A stretch of 64,000 bases of DNA from Paenibacillus solanacearum (GTDB lineage: Bacteria > Bacillota > Bacilli > Paenibacillales > NBRC-103111): the NCBI RefSeq assembly GCF_910593845.1, contig NZ_CAJVAS010000016.1:87392-151391 (forward strand), in the 5' to 3' direction. The notes under the pieces are model-generated. The model saw nothing but the letters and a program-made list of their open reading frames with translations. It made no database searches and had not been told where the DNA came from. Positions 34,287 through 43,093 of this stretch are shown here, one piece after another (position 1 is the first letter of the stretch; every line of letters begins with the position of its first letter). The position numbers were made by a program, and so were the translations under genes.

Positions 34287-35081
34287 CTATATGCGGTAAT
34301 GGTGCCGGAATAGCGACGGGGCGATCCCGATCTTGGCGCTGAACACGCGGCTCAAATACGATCCGTTCTCGAATCCGCAGCGGCCGGCAATGGCGTCGAG
34401 CGTCTCATTGGTTTCCAGCAGCAGCCGCTTCACTTCCTCAAGGCGCAGTCTTGCCACATATTCCACAGGCGTCTCCCCGTACGCTGCGCAAAACCGCCGG
34501 GTCAGCTGCGACTGCCCGATTCCCAGCTTCCCGGCGATTCGCTTCATGCTCATGTCCTCGTACAAATGCCGGTGCATATACCCGGCCGCGAGCTGCATGA
34601 GCGGATCGCTCGAATCTTTCCCCATGACGGCGAATTCCCGCTCCATCTCGCTTAGAAACAGCAGGTCGAGCAGCAGCGGAACGACCGTATTCTGCGTGGA
34701 TACCATCCGGCCGAACCGCCGCTGCAGCTTGCGGAGGTACGTGTAAGTCGATAGCAGCCGCGCCGTATCGCGGATCGCGACTTTTCCGACGGGCAGCTGT
34801 GCAGATGCCTCCGGCCCGTCCGGTGCATAGTGGAAGTAGATCACGTGGAACGTAATGTCTTCCAGCGCCTGGCGCCGGAACAGCTCGCCCGGCGGACAAA
34901 ACACCAAGTCTCCGAAGGCCGCGCGGCCCTGCCGATCCGCAATCTCATATTCGAAGGAGCCCGCTTCCACGCCGAGTACCGTATATGTTTGGTGCGTGCT
35001 TTCCGGGAACATGAAACTGGGGCGTGGCCCCGTATAGACGCATTGAACCACTTCTACGCTTCCGTTGGACATCGTCAGCAT
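34287..35081 (-). CDS. AraC family transcriptional regulator
   Basis: About 264 residues. The N-terminal cupin-like ligand domain (HQTYTVLGVEAGSFEYEIADRQGRAAFGDLVFCPPGELFRRQ) is followed by the AraC double helix-turn-helix (YEDMSMKRIAGKLGIGQSQLTRRFCAAYGETPVEYVARLRLEEVKRLLLETNETLDAIAGRCGFENGSYLSRVFSAKIGIAPSLFRHHY). The ATG at 35081 has AGGGGG 6 nt upstream; an earlier ATG (35147) would run into the shared promoter region. It is divergent from the solute-binding gene. The duplicated element at 35143-35219 and 36616-36690 is its likely target. Confidence 0.88.
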   Translation of the reverse strand: MLTMSNGSVEVVQCVYTGPRPSFMFPESTHQTYTVLGVEAGSFEYEIADRQGRAAFGDLVFCPPGELFRRQALEDITFHVIYFHYAPDGPEASAQLPVGKVAIRDTARLLSTYTYLRKLQRRFGRMVSTQNTVVPLLLDLLFLSEMEREFAVMGKDSSDPLMQLAAGYMHRHLYEDMSMKRIAGKLGIGQSQLTRRFCAAYGETPVEYVARLRLEEVKRLLLETNETLDAIAGRCGFENGSYLSRVFSAKIGIAPSLFRHHYRI

Positions 35082-35142
35082 TCGAATCCCCCTGTCCACT
35101 CGATTTACTATAAAGATAACACAGCAGTATTCATTTGCGTCG

Positions 35143-35219
35143 CGCAAAAAAATGAAAATAAAAGCTCAAATTCCTGCATGTTCTTCGCTTTGGGCCGCAA
35201 GTATGATGAGAGCGTACAG
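35143..35219 (+). promoter_or_regulatory. Activator-type promoter element, copy 1 (solute-binding protein)
   Basis: TGAAAATAAAAG (35153-35164), then AAATTCCTGCATGTTCTTCG ending at 35187, then TATGAT (35202-35207) as -10. There is no good -35 box. The same blocks recur at identical spacing in front of the amidohydrolase gene. Confidence 0.65.
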
Positions 35220-35246
35220 ACAAAAACCGATAAGGAGGGTTTGCAT

Positions 35247-36578
35247 TTGTTTTACACGATTCGACGATGGATTCGACGCAAGGCGCTGCCGCGGGGGGCC
35301 GTTTCCTGTATCCGCCTTCTGTGCGCGGGGGCGGCGCTTGCTTCGATGGCCGCTTGCAGCGGCGCGCCACAGCAGCCTTTAGCGGCGGAGCCGCCGCAGG
35401 CGACGAAGAAAGAGCCGGTGGAGCTTGTCTTTTTCTCCACCTCGGGCTGGACCAAGGAAGCGTTCGACGAGCGGTTCGGCGACGCAATGAGGCGCAAATT
35501 TCCGGATTATACGATCACGTATATCCAGTCTTCCAAAAACGTAACGATGGATAGCCTGATTACGGCCGGAACGACCTTCGATATATTTTGGGACACGTAC
35601 TCGAACACGTTCATTAACCTTGACCGCTACAAGCTGCAGTTCGATATGAGCGACCTGATCAAGAAGCATAACGTCAACTTGAACCAGCTTGATCCCGCAT
35701 CGATCAATATCGCCAAAACCATGTCAAACGGCAAAATGTATGCGCTTCCGTTAGTCAATAACACCGACGTGCTGTACTACAACAAAGACATCTTCGATAA
35801 GTTCGGCGTTCCGTATCCGAAGGACGGCATGATGCGCGACGAGGTGCTCGATATCGCCAAACGATTAAACCGGGTCGACGGCGGGACGGCCTATTACGGC
35901 CTAGGGCTTTACCCTTCCAACGCGCTGGCGATGAGCCCCTTCTCCATTCCGTATATCGATGCGAAGACGCAGACGCCGACGATTCAAACGGACGCCCGCT
36001 GGAAAACCGTCTTCGAGCCGCTGATCGCCGCTTACCGCACGACGGACAACAAGAAGATGTCGGACCCGAATCAATTTTTGAAAACCGGCAATATGGCGAT
36101 GTTTATCGGCCTAGCCAACATGTTCCTGAACTTCGATGCATCCGGGGTGAACTGGGATCTCGCCACGTATCCGCTGTTCAAGGAAGCGCCCGGCGTTGGG
36201 CCGCAGCCGCTGCCGACCATGTTCAGCATCACGTCCATGAGCAAGCACCCCGATGAAGCGATGGAGGTTCTTGCCTATATGCTGACGGAAGAGTCGCAAA
36301 AGTCGCTAGCCGAGCGGGCGATTATTCCCGTGCTGCAGACGCCGGCAGTGACACGAGCCTTCGGCACGAAATCGCCGTACCCAGGCAAAAACTACGCCGC
36401 CATTCTGAAATACAAATTCGCCGAAATTCCGCCGATGACCGTCTACGACAAGCTCGCGCAAAACATATATCTCAAGCCGCTGGAAGCGCTGGCCAAAGGA
36501 ACGACGGACCTGAATACCGCCTTCCGCAACATCGATCAGGAGACAAGGCAAATGATTATGCAGGAGAAGGCCAAGTAG
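35247..36578 (+). CDS. Extracellular solute-binding lipoprotein with TTG start
   Basis: 443 residues. The TTG at 35247 has AAGGAGG 8 nt upstream and opens a signal peptide (LFYTIRRWIRRKALPRG...) that ends in the lipobox SMAAC before SGAPQQP. Binding-protein blocks: FDERFGDAMRRKFPDYTITYI, AGTTFDIFWDTYSN, DVLYYNKDIFDKFGVPYPKDGMMRDEVLDIAKRLN. It is a paralogue of the protein at 24646-25989. No ABC permease is adjacent. It is followed by an amidohydrolase under the same type of promoter, suggesting uptake or sensing of that enzyme's substrate. Confidence 0.88.
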   Translation: MFYTIRRWIRRKALPRGAVSCIRLLCAGAALASMAACSGAPQQPLAAEPPQATKKEPVELVFFSTSGWTKEAFDERFGDAMRRKFPDYTITYIQSSKNVTMDSLITAGTTFDIFWDTYSNTFINLDRYKLQFDMSDLIKKHNVNLNQLDPASINIAKTMSNGKMYALPLVNNTDVLYYNKDIFDKFGVPYPKDGMMRDEVLDIAKRLNRVDGGTAYYGLGLYPSNALAMSPFSIPYIDAKTQTPTIQTDARWKTVFEPLIAAYRTTDNKKMSDPNQFLKTGNMAMFIGLANMFLNFDASGVNWDLATYPLFKEAPGVGPQPLPTMFSITSMSKHPDEAMEVLAYMLTEESQKSLAERAIIPVLQTPAVTRAFGTKSPYPGKNYAAILKYKFAEIPPMTVYDKLAQNIYLKPLEALAKGTTDLNTAFRNIDQETRQMIMQEKAK

Positions 36579-36615
36579 CTTTGCCCCACACCCTGGTGCA
36601 GAAACAGGATGTGTA

Positions 36616-36690
36616 CGCAAAAAAGTGAAAATAAAAGTGAAAATTGCTGTATATTCTTCGTTCCGGCGCGGCGCTATCATAAGATTACAG
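36616..36690 (+). promoter_or_regulatory. Activator-type promoter element, copy 2 (amidohydrolase)
   Basis: TGAAAATAAAAG (36626-36637), AAATTGCTGTATATTCTTCG ending at 36660, and TATCAT (36675-36680) as -10. Distances between blocks equal those in copy 1 (28 and 21 bp), with no gap. Confidence 0.65.
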
Positions 36691-36728
36691 AACCACCTTA
36701 CCCCATACTCAGCAAGGAAGTGAATCGA

Positions 36729-37874
36729 ATGGAAGCGAAGGAAGAGGCAGCGATGGAAAGCGTGTCGTACACTGGAAAAAAATCCATTATCGATTGCGAC
36801 ATTCACGCCAGCGTGCCGTACGAAGGACTGAAATCGTATTTGCCGCGTATGTATCGCGAGCAGATGGACACGTGGGGCAAACGCCTCCCCGGGCAAAATC
36901 AAATGTATTTGAACGGCGGGACGAACGGCTCCATGCAGGAGTATCGCCCGCCTCGCGGAAAGGAGGAGGACGAGGACAGCTACCTGCGCTACTTTCAGGC
37001 CCAGCATCTCGACAAATATAACCTGGCCTACGGCGTCCTGACCGGCAGCGATTACGCCGTTCATACGACGCCGGATACCGATTACGCTGCCGCCCTCTGC
37101 TCCGCCATGAACGATTACGTGATCGAAAGATACGTATCCCGGGACAGCCGACTGAAAGGCTCGGTGCAAATCCCGAAGCAGGACCCGGCCCTGTCGGCCA
37201 AAGAAATCGACCGCGTCGGCTCCCATCCGGGCATGGTGCAGGTGATCGTGTCCAACGGCGCGCAACGGCCGTACGGCAACCGGATCTACGATCCGATCTA
37301 CGCCGCTTGCGCGCGGAACCATTTGCCTTTTGCCATCCATGTGAGCATGGAGGGCATCGGCATTAACCACCCGCCGACGGGGGCGGGATACGTCAGCTAT
37401 TACGCCGAATACCGGGCGGCGCGCACGCAGATCATGATGGCGCACCTGGCCAGCCTCATCTTCGAAGGCGTGTTCGTCAAATTTCCGGAGCTGAAGGTAA
37501 CGATGGTCGAAGCAGGCATGCTCTGGGTCGCTCCGTTCCTGTGGCGGCTGGATCAAGATTGGAAGGCGCTGCGCCATCAGACGCCTTGGCTGACGCAGCC
37601 GCCGAGCGAGTATTACCGCAAGCATGTCCGGGTCACGTCGCAGCCGATCGAGCTGCCGCCGCAGAAGGAGCTGTTCCTGCCGATGATGGAGGCGATTCAT
37701 GCGCGCGAATGCCTGATGTTTGCCAGCGATTACCCGCATTGGGATTTCGACTCGCCGCTCCGTGCCTTTCCGAAAATGGACGATGCGCTGAAGCGCCGTA
37801 TTTTTTACGAGAATGCGGCGGAGCTGTACGGCTTGCCGTCCGAACCCGCGACAGCCGGAGGTGTCGGGGCTTGA
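36729..37874 (+). CDS. Amidohydrolase family 2 protein (ACMSD-like decarboxylase/hydrolase)
   Basis: 381 residues from the ATG at 36729 (AAGGAAG 8 nt upstream). The metal site begins with IIDCDIHASVP (DxH) and closes with FASDYPHWDFDSPL, the SDxPH signature of amidohydrolase 2 (PF04909). FAIHVSMEG and MMAHLASLIFEGVFVKFPELKVTMVEAG give the intermediate histidines and acidic residues. Members decarboxylate aromatic or muconic acids or hydrolyse lactones. The Rieske gene overlaps the 3' end, implying joint action on an aromatic or related compound. The actual substrate is not inferable. Confidence 0.88.
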   Translation: MEAKEEAAMESVSYTGKKSIIDCDIHASVPYEGLKSYLPRMYREQMDTWGKRLPGQNQMYLNGGTNGSMQEYRPPRGKEEDEDSYLRYFQAQHLDKYNLAYGVLTGSDYAVHTTPDTDYAAALCSAMNDYVIERYVSRDSRLKGSVQIPKQDPALSAKEIDRVGSHPGMVQVIVSNGAQRPYGNRIYDPIYAACARNHLPFAIHVSMEGIGINHPPTGAGYVSYYAEYRAARTQIMMAHLASLIFEGVFVKFPELKVTMVEAGMLWVAPFLWRLDQDWKALRHQTPWLTQPPSEYYRKHVRVTSQPIELPPQKELFLPMMEAIHARECLMFASDYPHWDFDSPLRAFPKMDDALKRRIFYENAAELYGLPSEPATAGGVGA

Positions 37875-38251
37875 GCCACAACCGTTACTTGGTCGGCCGC
37901 GCATCGGAGATCGCGCCCGGCGCCCGCAAAATCGTCGAAGTCGAAGGCCGCAGCATCGGCGTTTATAATGTCAACGGTCATTATTATGCGATCCGCAACG
38001 TATGTCCGCATCAAGGCGCGCCGCTCTGCCTCGGGATTACGACCTCCTTCGTCACTTCCTCGTATCCCGGCGAGTTCTGCTTCGAGATGGAAGGGGAAAT
38101 CGTGCGTTGTCCGTGGCATTTCTGGGAGTTCGAGATCAAGTCGGGCTGCATGGTCGTCGATCCGAAGACAAGAACGAAGACATACGACGTCACCGTCGAA
38201 CGATATGATGTTTCGATTGAGGACGAGGACCAGCTCTTTGTCCATTTGTAA
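37871..38251 (+). CDS. Rieske [2Fe-2S] ferredoxin-like protein
   Basis: 126 residues from a TTG at 37871 that overlaps the amidohydrolase stop (TTGA); GGAGGTG is 7 nt upstream. Both Rieske cluster motifs are complete: CPHQGAPL (Cys45, His47) and CPWHFWEF (Cys80, His83). It is a stand-alone Rieske domain without an oxygenase domain. A ring-hydroxylating oxygenase is not encoded nearby, so it may hand electrons to a distant enzyme or act directly with the amidohydrolase. Confidence 0.88.
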   Translation: MSHNRYLVGRASEIAPGARKIVEVEGRSIGVYNVNGHYYAIRNVCPHQGAPLCLGITTSFVTSSYPGEFCFEMEGEIVRCPWHFWEFEIKSGCMVVDPKTRTKTYDVTVERYDVSIEDEDQLFVHL

Positions 38252-38298
38252 GGTCGCCGATCCGGCCTCTGCTGCCGCTAGGTTCCAATAAGCGAACG

Positions 38299-38345
38299 AA
38301 CCTCCATATCCGGTGATCGCCGGATTGGAGGTTTGTTCTTGTTCT
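38299..38345 (+). terminator. Rho-independent terminator of the amidohydrolase-Rieske transcript
   Basis: Long stem AACCTCCA.ATCCGG / CCGGAT.TGGAGGTT (38299-38333) followed by a T-rich TGTTCTTGTTCTTG. Confidence 0.8.
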
Positions 38346-38654
38346 TGTCTCTTTCAGCCCATCTCCGTAAAACAAGAGCAATGAACGAGACGATGGGCCG
38401 TCTAAGCTTGCGGCCAAAGTCCCCCCCGCATTCGAAAGCTGCAGAACCGCCAATCCGAGAAAAAAACGCTGCCGACCGCGACAGTAAGACGAATGTGGTT
38501 CGTAATTGGCATTTCAGACATTCGCCCCACGTCCCTGCCTGTTCCAGTGCGCCCCCGGCATTCGCCGCCATCGGCCGCCTTCCATTTGGGTTATGACGAC
38601 TGCACGGCCGTTCCGAGTCATATCTTAATAATACATATGACTTCCCTATAGGAT
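38346..38654. other. Intergenic region with an operator-like inverted repeat before the sulfatase
   Basis: About 310 bp. Mostly featureless. Its right end holds AGTCATAT (38616-38623) and ATATGACT (38635-38642), a perfect 8-bp inverted repeat with an 11-bp AT-rich centre, 13 nt before the sulfatase start. It may be an operator. Confidence 0.45.
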
Positions 38655-40429
38655 GTGAATGCTGTGAAGGACGTGAACGCCAGCCCCCCGCTGCCCCCCG
38701 GTCTCGATAAACCGAACATTCTCGTCATCCTCGTAGACGAACAGCGGTATCCACCGGTCTATGAGTCGGCTGAAATCCGAGAATGGCGCAAGGGCCACTT
38801 CGCCGCCGAGCGGTTCTTGAAGTCGCACGGACTTGAGTTCCACCATCACTATATCGGCAGTGCCGCCTGCTGCCCGAGCCGGGCGACCCTGCTTACCGGG
38901 CATTACCCTTCGCTTCACGGCGTCAGCCAGACGAATGGCATCGCCAAGAGGTCGGGCGACCCGGACATGTTCTGGCTGGATCGCAATACCGTGCCTACGC
39001 TCGGCCATTATTTCCGCGAAGCCGGGTACCAGACGTACTATAAGGGAAAGTGGCATATCTCGGATGAAGATATGCCGGTCCCGGGTACACACCGAAGCGT
39101 CCCGAGCTACGAGCCCGTCACAGGACAGCCTGATCCCGGGCTGGACGGTTGTATGCGGATGCCGACAGGCTGGATGCTTACGGCTTCGCCGGCTGGATCG
39201 GTCCCGAGCCTCACGGACGCAATCCGCGAAATTCCGCTTCGTCCGCAGCGATCGGCGTAAGCGGCCGCGATGAGACGTACGTCGAGGAAACGACGGAGCT
39301 GATCGAAGCGCTGGACCGGCAGCGCCTCGCAGAGCGCGAAGCCCAGCCTTGGCTTATTGTCGCGTCGTTCGTGAATCCGCATGATATTGTGCTCTACGGG
39401 GCGCTGACGGCCCACTTGCCGGCGTTCCGGTTCGCGGTTGACCCTATGCCGGAAGTCCCCCCGTCGCCGACATTCGACGAACCGCTGCATACCAAGCCGC
39501 GATGCCAGGCAAGCTACCGTGATTTGTACCCGTACGCGTTCCAGCCTATCCTCGATGAGCCATTTTACCGCAAGCTGTATTATCAGCTGCAAAAAAACGC
39601 CGATCAGCAAATAGCGAGAGTGCTCGAGGCCCTAACGCGCTCCTCCTTTTATGACAACACCATCGTCGTCTTCACCTCCGACCACGGGGAACTGTTGGGG
39701 GCGCACGGCGGATTGCGCCAGAAGTGGTACTGCGCGTATGAGGAAATGCTGCATGTTCCTTTTATCATTCATAACCGGCGTCTATTCCCGCAGCCGCAGC
39801 AATGCCATGCCCTTACGAGTCATGTGGACCTGATGCCCACCTTACTGGGGCTGGCTAATGCCGATGCCGAGGCCATCCGGGAGCGCCTGCGAAGCAAGTT
39901 CAGCGAAGCGAGGTCACTTGTCGGCCGCGACCTGTCGGCGGTCATCCGGGAGCCGGATCGTGTCTCTCTTCCCGATGAGCCCATCTATTTCATGTCGGAC
40001 GACGATGTCACCCGCGGGCTGCATCAATGCAATGCGCTGGGGATGCCATACCCCTCCGTCGCGCAGCCCAATCACGTCGAAACGATCATAATGACCGTGA
40101 CGCACAACAGCAAGAAACAGCGGTGGAAGCTGTCCCGCTACTTCGATCCTACCCAATTCTGGAGCTGCCCGGGCGTAAGCGATACCGCAAGCTCGCCAGT
40201 TGGACCCGCTTACGGTCCGGTCCGCTGCTGGAACGTATCCGTCAAGACGAAGCCCGCCGAGGACGAGTTCGAGCTGTACAACTTGTCCGACGATCCGCTG
40301 GAAACGGTCAATCTCGCGCATCCTTCCTGCGCGACACCGACTACGATCGCGATCCAGCGACACATGATGGCGCTGCTGGCCGCGCAGCGAAAGCATAAAC
40401 GATTACAGCCCGCAACGTACCATACTTGA
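38655..40429 (+). pseudogene. Sulfatase (formylglycine type) interrupted by one frameshift
   Basis: The reading frame changes once near 39144-39152. The first part (38655 to about 39146) has the sulfatase start KPNILVILVDEQRYPP, the maturation motif CCPSRATLLTG (Cys72, CxPSR), and GHYFREAGYQTYYKGKWHIS. The second part (from about 39149 to 40429, one frame back) continues with RLDAYGFAGWIGPEPHG and carries TIVVFTSDHGELLGAHGG. Loss of a single base in CTGGACGGTTGTAT explains the break, since all catalytic segments are otherwise intact. It is either a recent pseudogene or a sequencing error. The family hydrolyses sulfate or phosphonate esters. Start is GTG 38655 or 38664. Confidence 0.82.
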
Positions 40430-40470
40430 AACATTCTTATCAGGCCGCTTGTACCGCAGAGACCTTGCAC

Positions 40471-40503
40471 GAAAAAACGAGCCCAGCGTCTGTGCTGAGC
40501 TCG
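40471..40503 (-). terminator. Rho-independent terminator of the small membrane protein gene
   Basis: Stem ACGAGC / GCTCGT with inner CAGC/GCTG (40478-40503), followed on the minus strand by TTTTTTC. It is 125 nt beyond the stop at 40628. Confidence 0.65.
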
Positions 40504-40627
40504 TCGTGCTTGCGCGGAACCGTCCGTTTCACCATACCTTTATAACGAACGGGCGCACAGTCTCGCTTTTGCCTTAAACGTCTTTCAGCGGCTGCTTCGA
40601 ATCATTGCATGCTGCATCCGACAGGCT

Positions 40628-40936
40628 CTACGACTGGGAAACGGACGGCTTCGATTTTTGCGAAGCGGTCACCATGAGCAAGATGCCTGTAATCAAGTGC
40701 AGGATCCAGCCCAGCAGCGGAACCCAGGCCAATACCGAAGTGATGACGCCCAGGATGGATCCATAAAACGGCTCTTTGTTCTTGGCGGATAATATAAGCG
40801 TAATCACGTGCAGAATGAACATCACTCCTAAAGCCGTGTACGCGCTTCCCATTACGACGGCAGCGCCTACTACAGGAATAGCCAGGAACACTTCGAATGC
40901 CCCCGTTATCCATTTCAGGACTCTGGAACCGGTCAT
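40628..40936 (-). CDS. Small membrane protein of unknown function
   Basis: 102 residues with three or four hydrophobic segments (ITGAFEVFLAIPVVGAAVV, ALGVMFILHVITLILSA, YGSILGVITSVLAWVPLLGWILHLITGILLMVTA). The start at 40936 (MTGSRVLKW) has AAGGAGG 8 nt upstream; an upstream in-frame ATG (40990) adds a hydrophilic, non-conserved-looking tail. No motif recognised. Confidence 0.7.
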   Translation of the reverse strand: MTGSRVLKWITGAFEVFLAIPVVGAAVVMGSAYTALGVMFILHVITLILSAKNKEPFYGSILGVITSVLAWVPLLGWILHLITGILLMVTASQKSKPSVSQS

Positions 40937-41119
40937 TTCCAACGCCTCCTTAGTAATATCCTCCGTACAATATATTAACGATACAAGCAATTTATGGATG
41001 TTTTATGAATCTTGCGGGCTAAAACAATTTTTAGGTGAGCCCGCGCCCGGTTTTCCCTTGGCCTTCAGACGGCAAGTCGCCCTTCTGCCGGAATGCAGCG
41101 CCGTTGCCGGAATCGAACG

Positions 41120-42100
41120 CTACTGTTGCGGGGCCTGTTCCATCGCGATCCCCGTTCCCGTCCTCAGCGCTTCCCGCCAATACCATGCAGCCACCCCGAT
41201 ATCGAAGACCGCCAGCCCCATCGGGTTGAAAAATACGGTTTCCCGCTTGTCAAGTGACGCCAACGCGCCGCGACCGGCGACATCCGACAGCGTGATGACG
41301 TCCGATTCCTTCAAACCGAAGCTGCAATGCAGCTGCTCGATATCCGTATTCTCGCGGCACACCTCGGTCCAGTCATCGACGACGACGGCGTTTACGTTCG
41401 ACACGCTTGCCGGCATATAATCGCGCAGCGAGATGTTAAGCAGCAGCATTCCATCCGCCGGCGCTTCGTCGATATAGCGTTGATCGGAGACCGTACAGGT
41501 GGCGAACACATCGGAGCTGCGGTACGCCGCTCTCCAATCGTCCGCGATGTCCGTTATTCCTCGAACCGGTTCAGGCACCGTGTCCGGGTCAATTCCCCGC
41601 ACATCGTACAGCGTGATGCGCTCCAGCTTCCCGCCTAATAACCGGATGCACATATCCAGATGAAGGCGGCCGATCGGCCCCCAGCCCACAATACCGACTC
41701 GCAGCTTGGCAGGTCGGCGTGCCGCCATGTACGCTTTCAGCATCAGCCCGCTGACCGCCGCCGTACGCAGTCCGTTCAGCAAGCCGCTGTGAATCATGGC
41801 GACCGGCGCCCCCGTCTGGGGATCGTTGAGAATGATCATGTTATGCGCTCTCGGCAGCCCGTGAAGATGGTTGTTCGGGAAGCTTGCTACCCACTTGATC
41901 CCCGCCATCTGAATGCTCCCGCCGACGTAAGCCGGCATCGCAATGATCCGGTTCACCGGCTCGCCAAACCGCAAGTACGGCTTCAGCGGATGAACACAGT
42001 CGCCTCCGTCCTTGATAGCGACAATCTCCTCAACGATCGCCGTCAGTCCATGCCAATCGATGCCGATGTCCCGAATATGACCGTCATGCAAATAGATCAT
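41120..42100 (-). CDS. sbnB: N-(2-amino-2-carboxyethyl)-L-glutamate dehydrogenase (SbnB)
   Basis: 326 residues of the ornithine cyclodeaminase/mu-crystallin family. SFPNNHLHGLPRAHNMIILNDPQTGAPVAMIHSGLLNGLRTAAVSGL gives the substrate site, and VGIVGWGPIGRLHLDMC the NAD fold. In staphyloferrin B biosynthesis SbnB oxidatively cleaves the SbnA product to L-2,3-diaminopropionate and 2-oxoglutarate. The sbnA stop is 3 nt upstream of this start, so the assignment is backed by context. Last gene of the operon. Confidence 0.87.
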   Translation of the reverse strand: MIYLHDGHIRDIGIDWHGLTAIVEEIVAIKDGGDCVHPLKPYLRFGEPVNRIIAMPAYVGGSIQMAGIKWVASFPNNHLHGLPRAHNMIILNDPQTGAPVAMIHSGLLNGLRTAAVSGLMLKAYMAARRPAKLRVGIVGWGPIGRLHLDMCIRLLGGKLERITLYDVRGIDPDTVPEPVRGITDIADDWRAAYRSSDVFATCTVSDQRYIDEAPADGMLLLNISLRDYMPASVSNVNAVVVDDWTEVCRENTDIEQLHCSFGLKESDVITLSDVAGRGALASLDKRETVFFNPMGLAVFDIGVAAWYWREALRTGTGIAMEQAPQQ

Positions 42101-42103
42101 GCG

Positions 42104-43081
42104 CTAGCCTCCGTACGAGAGCGACGGGTCGTAGCCAAGCTCCCGCCGCACCCAATCGTCGTTATATACCGTATCCAAGTACCGTTCGCCGCGGTCGGGT
42201 AATATCGCCGCACATACCGACCCCGCAGGAATGCTGCGGGCGATTCGCCGGATGGCGGCGATGATACCTCCGGATGAAGCCCCGGCCAAGATCGACTCGT
42301 GCCGGACCAGCTCACGGCATCCCTGGACGCAGTCGGTGTCCGTAACATGTACGACGAGCTCAGCCATGCCTTGCTGGTACAGGCCTGGCGTGATGCCCGC
42401 CCCCAGCCCCGGAAATTTGCGCGGACCTTTCGCTCCGCCAAAAATGACGCTGCCCGCCGCATCGACGGCGACGACCTTCGTAGACCATCCCTGACGGTCG
42501 ATGTATTCTCTGCAGCCGCGTATCGTGCCGCAGGAGCTGACGCCGCAAAACAAATAATCAATCTCGCCGAGCTGCTCCCCGATTTCCCTCATCGTCGTCT
42601 CCGCGTGAGCCAAATAGTTGTCCGGGTTGCCATATTGGTTGGTCCAATACGCGTTCGGTATACTCCGGACCAGCTCGCCTACTCTGCGAATCCGCGCCGG
42701 CAAATACTCTCCCGTCTCCAGATCGGGCTCAGCGACCAGATCAATCTCGCCGCCATAGGCGCGAATGATGCGTTTATGCTGCTCGGTCGTCCGAGGATCG
42801 ACGACGCAAATAAACCGGAGTCCCGCATAACCGCATAATTGCGCGAGACTGATCGCCAAATTGCCCGAGCTCGATTCGATGACCACGGTATCCGTTCCGA
42901 CCTCTCCGCGCCGCATCGCCTCCCGCAGCATATGCAGCGCAGGCCGATCCTTCGCGCTCCCGCCGGGATTCGCCCCCTCCAGCTTCCCGTATACCTGAAA
43001 CGACTCGCCGCCGAATACCCGCCGAAGCGGAATTAACGGCGTACCGCCGATCGTATCGGCTATCCCGCCTTCCAGTTTCAA
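42104..43081 (-). CDS. sbnA: N-(2-amino-2-carboxyethyl)-L-glutamate synthase (SbnA)
   Basis: 325 residues, a fold-type II PLP enzyme close to cysteine synthase. GANPGGSAKDRPALHML holds the PLP lysine (Lys44), VIESSSGNLAISLAQLCGYAGLRF the phosphate loop contacts, and FCGVSSCGTIRGCREYI the glycine-rich PLP-phosphate loop. SbnA condenses O-phospho-L-serine with L-glutamate. It is 12 nt after the PaaK-like gene and immediately before sbnB. With that partner, diaminopropionate synthesis is the best reading. Confidence 0.88.
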   Translation of the reverse strand: MKLEGGIADTIGGTPLIPLRRVFGGESFQVYGKLEGANPGGSAKDRPALHMLREAMRRGEVGTDTVVIESSSGNLAISLAQLCGYAGLRFICVVDPRTTEQHKRIIRAYGGEIDLVAEPDLETGEYLPARIRRVGELVRSIPNAYWTNQYGNPDNYLAHAETTMREIGEQLGEIDYLFCGVSSCGTIRGCREYIDRQGWSTKVVAVDAAGSVIFGGAKGPRKFPGLGAGITPGLYQQGMAELVVHVTDTDCVQGCRELVRHESILAGASSGGIIAAIRRIARSIPAGSVCAAILPDRGERYLDTVYNDDWVRRELGYDPSLSYGG

Positions 43082-43093
43082 TCGTATCCCTTC

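Noticed and set aside
36306..37904. Open reading frame of over 500 codons antisense to the amidohydrolase
   Set aside because: It mirrors the real genes in high-GC codon frames, is rich in Arg/His/Leu, has no motif, and the plus-strand genes have domain signatures and ribosome sites.
39141..39155. Programmed -1 frameshift in the sulfatase
   Set aside because: No slippery heptamer and no downstream pseudoknot were visible; mutation or sequencing error is simpler.
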